Source: Reclinomonas americana ATCC 50394 (taxonomy: Eukaryota > Jakobida > Jakobea > Jakobida). From it: 42,795 nt of DNA. The position numbers and the translations under genes were made by a program. Below, one piece after another: positions 32,393 to 42,512 of this stretch (its first letter is position 1; each line of letters starts with the position of its first letter). The stretch spans positions 1-42,795 of the forward strand of contig PS015537.1 of assembly GCA_048213135.1 (NCBI GenBank), given 5' to 3'. The notes under the pieces were generated by a model. The model was given only the letters and a program-made list of their open reading frames with translations, did no database searches and was not told the origin of the DNA.

Positions 32393-35146
32393 ACTCTCTG
32401 CCCATTGCGTTTGTGAGTGTCTGAGAGAAAGAGAGAGAACAGAAAGCTGTCTGCCACGTGTCTATGCGCTCTCTCTTCTCTCTGCTGATTCGTGGCATGC
32501 ATGCATGTGCTGCGCAGGATGACTGGTCGGCATCGAAGGTTGACTGTCATTCTTCTTTGCCTTCTTCTTGCATCGCCTCATCGGTATCTGTTCTTGCATT
32601 TTTCGTTCGTTGTTTCTTTCTTCATTCGCAGGTTGGCGAGTTGTCGCGCGAGGTGGCGCATCTGCAGTCGCTGTTGCAGATCAAGGAGCGCGAGTTGAAC
32701 GAGCATCGACAGGCGGTGGCCAAGGCGATGACGGCGAGCAGCGAGAAGAGCGCGTTGTCGCCGGTGCAGGTCGTTGCGGAGATCTTGGCGTCGGCGGTGT
32801 GCGACTCGCCCGACTTGCCGTCGATGGAGGTGGCGCATGCGCGCGTGTTGTATAGTTCATGTGGGTGTCTCGTTGTGCTGAGTGTGCGGTGCAGATGTCG
32901 TGGCGTGAGGCGGCGCGTTTGCAGGCGGCGTCGGAGCTAAAGGACGATCTGTCGTTTGCGATGCGCACGGTGTTGCGGTTGGATTCTGGCGCCGGTCTGA
33001 GGGACAAGTGGCCGGTGACGCTGCTGACGGTGGCCGACGATGAGGATGCGACGAGTGGGATGTTCACGGCCACGCTGCTGTCGATGATCTCCAGCACGCG
33101 CAGTGGCATGTGGCGCATGGTGGTGTCGCTGGGCAATCACGTCAGCGAAATCACGTCCTCCCACGGTACTCCGCTGCTGCGTGCCGACAATCTGGTGCAC
33201 GAAACCGGCGGTGCTGTGCCCTTTTTTGCAGACGATGTTCTCGGACGGCGTCGCCGTGCGGTTGTCAAGTATGGCAGCGTGGCTGCAATGCTGGAACGCG
33301 GCATCGATGTGATCTACGCTGCGCCGGGTGTGGTGTTTGGTGCCAAGCATCCCCTCTCTGGCATGTCGTTTGACCACGATTTTGAGGGTGCGTGTCGCTG
33401 TATGAAGCCCTTTTTTGGTCGCGGACTCATCACCACATTGTGTGCAGTTATGAGCACGGCACAAACCAAGGAGATGGTGAACGGCACCTTTGAGTTCAAG
33501 GACGATGCGCCGTTCCTGACACCCATGTATGGCGATGTGGCGCTCTTTGACCCGGCGTTCTTCTATGTGCGATCGAATCCGCGTACGGCCAAGGCGCGTC
33601 CATGTGTTGACCTTGCCTCCCGCTCTCTCTGTTTCTCACGTTGCGACTCACGCGTGGCGATGGTGTGCAGCTGATGCGCCTCGTTCAAGATCGTCTCACC
33701 CGCGAGAATGTGGACGAAGATGTGGTGTTCACTGAGGCGCTGCTGCGACCGGCGTCGCCGCGCCATCCTCGCTACCCGCGCGTGTCGGTGCACATTCTCG
33801 ATTCACTCACCTACACCACCTCGGTGCGGTACACGACAGACCCGGAGGCCAAGGGCTCCCCCAAGCCGACAGTGATACACTGTGGCCAGATGCATCGGAA
33901 GATGCGATCGTACGCTGAGTGCGTGCTCACGCAGTACAAGGCGCTCGATGCGCGGCGGGCGAGTGCGTGGACGGGCTTCCCGGCGATTCCCGCCACGGCG
34001 CCGCTGCCGTCACCAGAGGAGGTGCGTCGCAAGCTGGATGTGAACACGTGTCGCAAGAGTTTGCCGGACGATGTGCCGGCCGAGGATGTGGACTTGGTGC
34101 AGGCGCTGGCCAAGAACGCGTCGGAGCAGCGCGACGTGTTTGTGACCATGGCGAATGCGAATGTGCTGGGCGAAAAGTACGGCGGCACGGGCGAGCCCAT
34201 GCTGCCTCTGTGGGTCGACTCGGCGCGACATGCTGGTACGTCGCAGGTTGACACCCCTTGACATGTTTGTCTCTCTCATTCTTCGTTCTCCGCTGCAGGC
34301 GTGAACAACATCCTGGTGCTGGCACTCGACGACACCGCCGCCGACTACTGCCGGCGCAACAAGGTGGGTTATGCGCGACTGGAGCCGCCAGACATCAAGG
34401 GCTACTCGGTGCCGAACCAGCGCGTGTCGGCGTTCAAGTGGGCCCTGCTGCGACGCATCATTCGTGCCGGCTACAATCCGCTGCTCTCCGACACGGACAT
34501 TCTGATCTTCCGCAATCCATTCGAGCTCCTCGTGCGCGACAGCGACGTGGAGAGCTCCACCGACGGCTGGACCGACGACACGGCGTACGGTGAAGTGGTG
34601 CACTACCAGGGTGACTCTGGTCCGACGCCATCACTGCCACTCGGCTCCGCCTTCCGCCTCTACATGCTCAACGCCGGCTTTTTCTATCTGCGCGCCTCGC
34701 CCTCTGTCCTCGAGGTGCGCGTTACTTCCCTCACTTTCTCTCTCTCTCTTGTGTGTTGGTGCGTCACTCACTCGCCGGCAATGCAGATCGTGTCGTGGAT
34801 TGCCGATGACTTGCGCAAGCACGCCAAGTGGGACCAGAAAGCCTACAACGAAGCGCTGCAGAGGCGCACGTACGGCAAGGTGCACGCACCGCGTCTGTCG
34901 GTCCGCGTTATGGATCGCGCGCTGTTTGCGACCAGCAAGGTGTATCTGCGACGAGAAATGTGGGGCCGGCATATTGCGCCCGCGGTGGTGCACCAGAATT
35001 ATGTCGGGCCCGACTACTTTGATGGCAAGCCGTTCGGGCGTGACCCGAAGACCACTATTTTGCGGTTTATCGCTGAGGAGCACGACCGCGAGGTCAAGTC
35101 ACAGGAGAAGGCACAACTAGAGCTGGCGCGGTTGCAGATCAACTAG
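31160..35146 (+). CDS. Type II membrane glycosyltransferase with two tandem nucleotide-diphospho-sugar transferase domains
   Basis: Exons 31160-31348, 32518-32538, 32632-32844, 32895-33387, 33448-33605, 33671-34235, 34299-34714 and 34787-35146 give 804 residues; an exon could be hidden in the gap after exon 1. The N-terminus is a Gly-rich cytosolic tail and one membrane anchor (VIVLSGSVLLVALWFMMVG), then a coiled stem (EVAHLQSLLQIKERELNEH). The C-terminal domain (about 546-804) has the DxD-type motif DTD at 611-613 (NPLLSDTDILIFRNPFE) and LNAGFFYLR, as in the Nucleotid_trans (GT77-like) family of plants and algae. The N-terminal domain (about 142-500) has the matching frame (KYGSVAAMLERGIDVIY, FDPAFFYVRSNPRT, PTVIHCGQMHRKM) but reads AAPG at 283-286 where DxD belongs. 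A Golgi location is expected. Donor and acceptor sugars are unknown. Confidence 0.87.
31512..32325. other. Assembly gap
   Basis: A run of 814 N in intron 1 of the glycosyltransferase gene, with GA/CA-rich sequence on the left and (AC)n on the right. Confidence 0.99.
32326..32390. repeat. (AC)n microsatellite
   Basis: About 65 bp of AC dinucleotides at the right edge of the gap in the glycosyltransferase intron. The following 120 bp up to 32517 is unique intron sequence ending in an acceptor GCGCAG. Confidence 0.97.
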
Positions 35147-35183
35147 ACGCGAACGTGAAATTAAATGTCGCTTTCAATCTTTT

Positions 35184-37239
35184 TTACATTAATACCACGT
35201 CGTTGGCGCCGGCGAGTAATGCCAGCGTCGGCTGCTCGAGGTGAGAAAAGCGAGCGGATGCCTAAACAGAGGGAAGAGGAAAACGCACGCAACTCGGTGA
35301 AAGTGCGCGTAGTACGGTGATTCACGGTACCGCAGGTACGAGTCGGTTTTCTGTGCCGAGGAGCGTCAGGCGTTTTGTGCGCAAAGTGTGTGTGCATGGG
35401 TGGCACACCATGAGGTAGGCCACACTGTTGTAAGCGGCCACAAACGGAGTCAGAAGGTCGCTCGGTCTCGTGCTCGATGGATTCTGCGTGCGAGAGAGCG
35501 ATGAGCTGAAGAGATGGCGGAGGAGACAGAGGCGCTTCTCTCGCGCAACAATGGGAACTACCGCCATGGCAGCGGCGCGCTCTCGGGCTGAAATATTAAG
35601 CGAGTGCGCTCCCTCACTGTCGATAAACTCGGCACGCACTTCTGCACAGCGGTCGGCCGTCTCCTTGGTCGACAGTCGCCCACGCTCCTGCAAAGAATAA
35701 TGGAATTAGAACATCACGTCACAGCAGGCCGACTGACACACAACAGCGCACCACGTCCAGTCGCAGCGTGGTGATGATTTCGTAGAACAGCAGGTTCTCT
35801 GTGAAGCACGCGCAGCGGTGAATGGAAGCCGCGATGGATCACACGATACTGCACACACCTTCCGAAGCCTCGTCGCGCAAAAAGCTCAAGAACGCCTGCT
35901 TCTCTTTCGGATCCCCGACTGTGCGCTCAAACGAGCTGTCGAGCAACGCAGCCGACGCGAAACCGTCGCGCGGGCGCATGGCAAACAGAATCAACAAGTG
36001 CGGCATGAGATCGGNNNNNNNNNNNNNNNNNNNNNNNNNNNNNNNNNNNNNNNNNNNNNNNNNNNNNNNNNNNNNNNNNNNNNNNNNNNNNNNNNNNNNN
36101 NNNNNNNNNNNNNNNNNNNNNNNNNNNNNNNNNNNNNNNNNNNNNNNNNNNNNNNNNNNNNNNNNNNNNNNNNNNNNNNNNNNNNNNNNNNNNNNNNNNN
36201 NNNNNNNNNNNNNNNNNNNNNNNNNNNNNNNNNNNNNNNNNNNNNNNNNNNNNNNNNNNNNNNAAGGAGGGGGGAGAGGGTGGAGGAGAATCACCGTCAC
36301 ACGCAACTCGCATCAAGAGACTGGTGGTCGAGTCCACTGCACCAGACTTGCGCACCTGATAGAGCTGTCTCACAAGCATTGCAGGAATGACGACTGCCAC
36401 CCCCAGCAACACCACGTTGCCCTTGAGAAACACGACAGTATGAGCCATTCGTCGCAAGCTGTGTGCGCAGCAGGAATGAAGAAACAACTGACCACCACAA
36501 ACAAGGAGAATCCGCCGAGATTGTTGTTCAGGCGCACCACCGGCACCAGCGACACCCACATGAGTCCGGCCGCGGCCAGAGCTGCACCCACCAGCGTGAT
36601 CGCCAACAGCAGGCGCTCCTTCTTCGCTGAGTAGTCCGCCAGTCGTCTCAACAAGCGAACATAGACCCACACTGCGCAAGAATGAGGGAGAAGCCACCAC
36701 AGACTGTCGTCGCGATCACTCAACTGGCATAGGTGACTGTCAGCACCTGTGTGATGTTGGCCACCAGCGTGGTCCATCTTCCCGATTGGATGGCGTGCTC
36801 GGAGCACAAGAACCCATTGGTTGTGGTCGACAGAATGAAGAACCACGCAGAAACGACTGTGTGATGCATGAGAGAGTGTGTGAGTCAGTGTGAGAGAGGC
36901 ACGCTCACTCACTCACTCACCGATGCAGTGCGAGGCGCCCGCGAACCAAAACACGACTGTCGACATGGTGAATGCAACCCACAGCATGCGCAGTGTGAAT
37001 CGCAGAGATGATCGCCACCAGGAGCCGCCTTGTTGTTTCCTCTTGGTGTGCTTGTGTGCACTCATCGTCTCGCCCTTGTCGTTGTCAGTGTCGTCATGAT
37101 GGTTGTTGTCGTCGTGAGGAAGGCGACGAACGACTGTGAAGACATCGACGATCCAACGTGCGAGATCGGCGGCGCCCACTAATAGGTAGAGAATGCCATC
37201 CACGAGGAACACGATTGTCGACACCTGGTCGCATTGCAT
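35184..37239 (-). CDS. Seven-transmembrane RGS protein, copy 1 (internal gap)
   Basis: Exons 37239-36921, 36856-36725, 36671-36493, 36421-36308, then 36014-35859 after a gap, 35798-35752, 35687-35562, 35483-35409, 35350-35294 and 35231-35184. The first 248 residues hold about six hydrophobic helices (for example DGILYLLVGAADLARWIVDV, LLLAITLVGAALAAAGLMWV); the next is in the gap or in LMPHLLILFAMRPRDG. The C-terminal RGS domain shows the order LLDSSFE, KEKQAFLSFLRDEASE, ENLLFYEIITTLRLDV, FIDSEGAHSLNISARER, FVAAYNSVAYLM and TDSYLRYRESPYY. RGS domains speed GTP hydrolysis by G-alpha subunits. Fusion to seven membrane helices is the plan of plant AtRGS1, a receptor-like regulator. The RING of evidence is by motif order only. 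An in-frame ATG at 37311 is an alternative start. The stop is 37 bp from the convergent glycosyltransferase stop. Confidence 0.85.
36015..36263. other. Assembly gap
   Basis: A run of 249 N inside 7TM-RGS copy 1, between donor GTTGCG at 36307 and the exon ending 35859. It may hide one exon with a membrane segment, as in copy 2. Confidence 0.99.
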
Positions 37240-37344
37240 CGCGCAAACACAGTCAAAAGGCCTCAAAAGGTGTGTCCTGTGAGAAACTGATTGCTGCGAG
37301 CGGACATGCATGATTAACAGGATTGTACATTCATTACAAGGGAA

Positions 37345-40300
37345 CTAGAGCACAACGCCAGCAGTGCCGGCGAGTAATGCGATTGTGGGCTGCGAGTGTG
37401 GGGTATGAGTGAGGACGAATGGAAAGAACAGGCGAGAGGAACGCAACTCTGTGATAGTGCGCAAACTGATCGGACTGGCGCCAGCGTGGGAAGCAGTCGG
37501 TCTTCATCAGGTACGAGACGCTGGTGTAGGCGCGCTCGAATGGGCGTAGCATGTCGGATGTTGATACACCGGGTCGATCCGACTGCAAGGTAGTGAGCAA
37601 CAATAGGCAAACAAAGACGATGGGGTGATAATGACGCACCACATCGGTCATGGCAAGTTCGCGATCGCGTGCGGCAATGTTGATCGACGACTCGCCGTCG
37701 GGTGAAATATACGTGTCGCGGATCTTACGGCAGCGTGCTGCGACGTCGGAGAGCGTCACTCGGCTCTTGGCCTGCGACGAAGGAGACGAGGAGGAGAATG
37801 GGGTTTAGTTGGGTGCTGTTAAACAGAGCAGGGAGAGAGAAACCCGCAGCGACGCACAATATCTTCGCGCAGTTCATCCACTGCCATACGGAACAGCAGG
37901 TTTTCTGTGCGGCAGAGGGAGGTAAGTTGTGAGCACAGTGCAAGAGGGGTACAGTCTCCACACCTTGTGCCATCTCGTCGGCGAGGAACCCGAGAAAGGC
38001 CTGCAAGCACCAACAGCGTGAGTGCACAGACGATCCCTGACACAGCGATGACGGGCAACTCCGAACCTGTCGCTCGTCTTTGACAGCCATCATCTCCTCA
38101 AATGAAGAGTCCAACAGCGCCGACTGCTTCACCGAGTCACTCGGACGCAGCACGAAGAGCATGATGACGTGCGGAAGCCAGTCGCCGACCAAGAACATTG
38201 ACGTGGAGGTGGGCATGGACTGCGAATGCTTGCGGATTGAGTGGTGGATGAAGAACATGACACACAAGTGGGTCGAGAAACGCAACTTTCTTCCACTGCA
38301 CCGTCGCCAGAATGAGCATGAACGTGATAGACACGGTCAGCAGGGTGGTCGATAGGGCTTGCTGCAGCGCAACGGGAGTCAGTCAAGGAGAAAGGCGGAG
38401 AAGGAGAGCGGATGGAGAGAGAGAGAGAGAGGTAGAAAGGGAGAAAAGAGAGAGAGGGAGACACTCCCATGAAGCAGCAAGACAACAACGGATGACAACG
38501 CACGCGACAGGAAGAACGGAACGATTTCCGTAGAATGGATGCCATAAACAAGCGGCAAGAAGACAACAACAGACGACATCTCGACATATAGAGCTTTCAC
38601 TCCTGTCTGACAGAGAGGATGAGATCCCACGTGACGAAGAAGCGATATCACAGAATTGATGCCATCCACACGCGGTAAGAAGACAAGAATGGGTGACAGA
38701 GATGCCATTCCACGCAGCAGGAAGAAGTGAACACCAACTCAATGCCCACATAATAGATGCCATCCATGTGCGGCAAGAAGAGTAGAACAGATGCCATTCT
38801 CCGAATGACAGAAACGCCCGTTCCTATCTAACAGACAGGAAGACAACCCACGCGGAATAACGATGAACACCAACTCAATGCCCACAGAAGGGATGCCATC
38901 CACACGCGGCAAGAAGCCAAGAGCGGATGCCATTTTCAGGCACCAGAAAGACGAGAACACTCATTCTCCTACGACACAGCAGCAAGACAAGAGACACGCT
39001 TTGAACACCATCATTCCCTGCCAACGAACCCTCAGCACAGCCTTATCACCAACGCGCAGGCGGCCTTGTCGATGCAACCGCAACATGCTGACCAGCGAAC
39101 TGATCGGCGCCAGCAACGACACCAGCAACAGCGCACCATAACCCTGTCACATCCACCATCAGTTTCCGAACAAGAACCCCACCACTTCCTTCGCCTCTGC
39201 CCTCCCCATCGCAACTGCAATCAACAACGAGTACATGACCGGCTGGTGATCCAAGTCCGGGTACGCATCCTGAATGAGATAGGAGCCCCCGATAGCAGCC
39301 GCCACCAACGCCAGTGCCACCAGCACCGAGGCCGCACGAGCGACTCTCACCGACAGCGGCACGAGTACCACCGCCAATCGCAGGTACACAAAGAGCTGGA
39401 GCGAGAAGTTGATGAGGAGAATGATCTGGCCCACCAGCAGCATGATCACCATCCAGTTCTGAATGCCCGCCCATCCGTTGCTGGCGTCGTTGCAGTCGAA
39501 GATCGAGGCAGTGCCTGCTCCGTAGGCCGTCATGACTGTGGCGCGAGAATGAGAAGGGGGGAGGGGGAGGAGGAGGGGGAGGAGAAGGGAGAGGAAGGCA
39601 GGGTAAGGAGAGGAGAATGTGAGAGGATGAAAGACACAGTGACGAAGGCGAGGGAGATGGAAGGGAGGAGAGAGGAATGGGGGCAGGGATGAAGACATGA
39701 AGAGAGACATAGAGACACTTGTGGTTAAGGATCTAACGGGCGTGAGACGCGAAGATTGAGGAAATACGAAGGCGGAGAGGAATGAGAGGAAAGATGCGGT
39801 AACAGACACAGTGATGAAGGCGAGTACGGATGAAGACATGAAGACAAGAGAGTGATACACTCATGGTTAAGATTCTGAACACAGTCATGACTGCAACGCG
39901 GGCGGGAGAAGCGAAGAAAGAAGAAAGAGAAAATAGGAAGGCGGAGAGGAATGAGAGGTGGGGAAGAGAGGACACAGTTGCTGAGGAAGAGGAGAGAGGA
40001 AGGGAAGGAGGGGATGAAGACGAGAGAGGGGGGCACAGCTGCAGTCAGTCGTCACTGCGTGATGGAGAGGGTGAGAGGAAGGGAAGAGAGCGACGATAAC
40101 AACAGACGGAGGCACAGCTGCAGTCATCAGTTGATACAGGCACAACGCAGATGTGAGGGAGAGGGAAGGGAGGAGAGAGGAGAATGCTGGAAAGAGGAGA
40201 CTTGGCATCAGTGCATCAAAGGATCGACGCAAATCCTCACTGCAGAGCACAAGGGAGAACAGAGCAACAGGAGAGAGAGTACTCTGCAATCACTCCCTCC

Positions 40301-40604
40301 GCTTCCCCCTTGCACTTTGCTCTCTCTCTCCCTCTTCTCTCTCTCATCTCATCTCCCTCTCATCTCCCCCCTCACCAACACAATGTATAGTCCCAAGGAA
40401 CCAGAACGCAGACGTAGGCAGCGTCACAACCACCACACACAGTCGACGAAAACGGCCTCCGCATGAACGACTTTCCGTGCGAGTGGTCCCCCTTTGCCAC
40501 GCCTTGTACACATCAAAGATCCAGCGCAAGAGCAGACAGGCCGCAGTCGTGCTGTAGACCACTGCACAGAGAATGAGAAGCCCTTCGTCTCCGCACACGC
40601 CCAT
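37345..40604 (-). CDS. Seven-transmembrane RGS protein, copy 2 (tandem paralogue)
   Basis: Exons 40604-40376, 39535-39216, 39143-39054, 38361-38287, 38219-38067, 38000-37964, 37904-37858, 37771-37640, 37582-37448 and 37389-37345 give 420 residues in one frame. Seven hydrophobic segments can be counted: LLILCAVVYSTTAACLLL, VVVVTLPTSAFWFLGTI, WMVIMLLVGQIILLINFSL, ASVLVALALVAAAIGGSYL, PVMYSLLIAGYGALLLVSLL, ALSTTLLTVSITFMLILATV and FLVGDWLPHVIMLFVL. The RGS domain covers about 268-410: LLDSSFEEMMAVKDERQAFL, ENLLFRMAVDEL, YISPDGESSINIAARDRE, FERAYTSVSYLM and KTDCFPRWRQSDQF. Both copies share HCV/HCI-G at exon 1 ends and the ending PTIALLAG/PTLALLAG. Copy 1 has an intron after the SYLM/AYLM motif that copy 2 lacks. 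Two introns (840 and 690 nt) hold minisatellites. An in-frame ATG at 40655 is possible. Confidence 0.87.
38530..38960 (-). repeat. Degenerate minisatellite in an intron of 7TM-RGS copy 2
   Basis: About seven copies of a core beginning GATGCCATCCACACGCGG and followed by AAGAAG, at roughly 38536, 38657, 38700, 38755, 38790, 38893 and 38929 on the plus strand. A longer unit starting TGAACACCAACTCAATGCCC recurs at 38729 and 38864, a 135-bp period. It lies in intron 39053-38362. Open frames with a recurring GFLPRVDGI-like peptide are by-products of the repeat. Confidence 0.8.
39630..40140 (-). repeat. Degenerate tandem repeat of about 141 bp in intron 1 of 7TM-RGS copy 2
   Basis: Purine-rich plus-strand sequence in which GATGAAGACATGAAG recurs at 39688 and 39829, GACACAGTGA near 39633 and 39805, and GGTTAAG at 39723 and 39865. 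CACAGTCATGACTGC-like pieces near 39880, 40035 and 40120 resemble the true exon 2 acceptor boundary at 39535. Confidence 0.7.
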
Positions 40605-40744
40605 TCGAAAGACGATCTTCGGAGGACACACAGGAGACGGAGGACGTCTTGTCAACTAAAAGTTTGTTCTTTGCTTTATGGTGCAAGGATGATGTAGGTA
40701 GGGATTGGTGGGGGAAAAAAGAATAGGATTGGGAATGGGGAGCA

Positions 40745-42512
40745 TCAGAACACTTCGGGACCGTCGAAATCGTCGTCCTCGCCGTAGTTCGGGCCCTTGA
40801 AGATGTCAAAGGAGTGGCTGCTAAGCTGTGGTCTTACAACTGATGGGCTGCGTGAGCCGGCAGCGGCGCCTGCGCCATCGGCGGCGGCGGCAGCAGCAGG
40901 TTGTTTCCTGGCGGCGCGTTCCTGGGCGGCTGCGCGCTGTGTGGTGACCAGTGCTTGAATGCGGCTAAAGGAGGCCTCCGCGTCGTCCATCTGCGTGCCT
41001 TGCTTCGTCAACAGGCGCAGCACCTCGGGCTGGAAACCCGTGAGGAACAGATCGAGGCCTTGTCGGTCACTGGTCGGGTCGGCGGTCTTCTTGTTGCCGT
41101 AGCCGTGCAGGTCAATGACGGTCTGTGTACCAGCGGATGAGCACAAGAGTCACCAGTGAGCCCAACACGAGGACGCGTGCACATACGCACCAGCTTCATG
41201 TTGGGATTGACGTGAGCACGATAGAACTGGATCGCCGCTCGAACATCTTCGTCTGCCGTCAGCGCCGTGTCGGTGAGGAAGATCAAGTAGTCAATCATTC
41301 GATCGGTGGTGACGGACTCCTGTAAATCGACAACAATCAGCACGGGGAGGGGAACCACTGACGATGTTCTGCGAATACAACGAACCCGAATGAACTGGAA
41401 CGGGAAGCTGGTTCCGAGGCCGAGCGCACAGTTCACAGCCGAGGCCTTGCTGATAATGTCTTCGGCATCCCGCATCACATCTTCACCTGCATTGTGTTCG
41501 AACACAGTCAGTTCATGATGCAAGATGCGCGAGCGACGGAAAAACAACGCAACGGTGCTCGGGGAAGACGACCTCCTCATCGCAGCGCTGACCCGCCACC
41601 TTTGGAGAGGAAAAGATGCGCACTTCGCGAGAGTCTTCCGGTGACGAATTGCGAATCATGGCAGCCAGTACGGCAGCCGCGCTCAGCAGCGTCTTGGTGT
41701 TGGTGTAGTTGACTGCCTTGTTGCGTTCGAATGTCGCGCATGGGGCTCGCATAGAACCCGACACATCGACAAAGACGACCACGGAGCCCATCAGCGGCTC
41801 CATCGTCGCACGGCCGACCACTTCGAGGGCCTGGCTCAGGCTGCTCTTGTACTCCTGCACCACCTCCAGGGTGGGCACCACCTTCGGATAGGCCAATCGC
41901 TTGTCCCACGGGTCCGCCTTGGCCACGGCGGCGCCGACACGGTTCCTGCGCTCCGCAAGCATGTTTTCTCGCATCGCTCTCCGCTGTCGGCGCAGATAGT
42001 TCCACCGTTCGACCGCGTTGAGGCCACTCACTTGGCCGTGCTTCTCTTGCCACTGCGACCAAAGGAAATGAGCACGTTCAACGAGAAACGCAAGGATCAT
42101 CAGCAAAAGAACACACAAACCAGTCTCAGTCGAGCTTCAGGGACGGAAATCGCTTGACTCGAGCTCGAAAGTGTATTGGTTGACAGTTTGGCCTTGGCAA
42201 TGCGTTCGCGGTCGCGCAGCAACTCGCACACACGCTGGTGGTGCTCGGGGGAGATGCCGGCCTCGATAAACAAGCGCAAATGTCGCACAAGCATCACGTA
42301 CGACCGATACCGGTGATTGTCGATGCTGCAACGAGGCCATGAATATAGGGGAGCGAAAAATGAACACGCATACAAGGCCGCGTACGCAACGCATACTCAA
42401 ACGTCTCGGCCACCGGGCCGCGCTGCGACATGAGCGACACGGGTGTCTCGTACGGCGCCAAGCGCAACCGTGTGCCCACAAGTCTGGGGTCGAACTCGCC
42501 GGTGAAGCCGAG
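40745..42512 (-). CDS. TROVE/Ro60-like von Willebrand A domain protein (5' end outside window)
   Basis: Exons 42512-42391, 42325-42121, 42052-41554, 41486-41386, 41319-41191 and 41122-40745 give 477 residues in phase; upstream exons lie beyond the right edge. The first two exons resemble the helical TROVE repeat (SYVMLVRHLRLFIEAGISPE, VCELLRDRERIAKAKLS). A charged linker leads to ALEVVGRATMEPLMGSVVVF and a vWA domain with an intact MIDAS: DVSGSM, a Thr-rich helix (TNTKTLLSAAAVLAAMIRN) and IFLTDTALT, then NPNMKL and VIDLHGYG, which fit the Ro60 C-terminal part. The tail is Ala-rich and ends with an acidic segment. Ro60 family proteins ring-bind misfolded small RNAs and Y RNAs. The assignment rests on motif order; another vWA scaffold is possible. 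Donors GTTGCG occur at 41553 and 42390. Confidence 0.75.
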
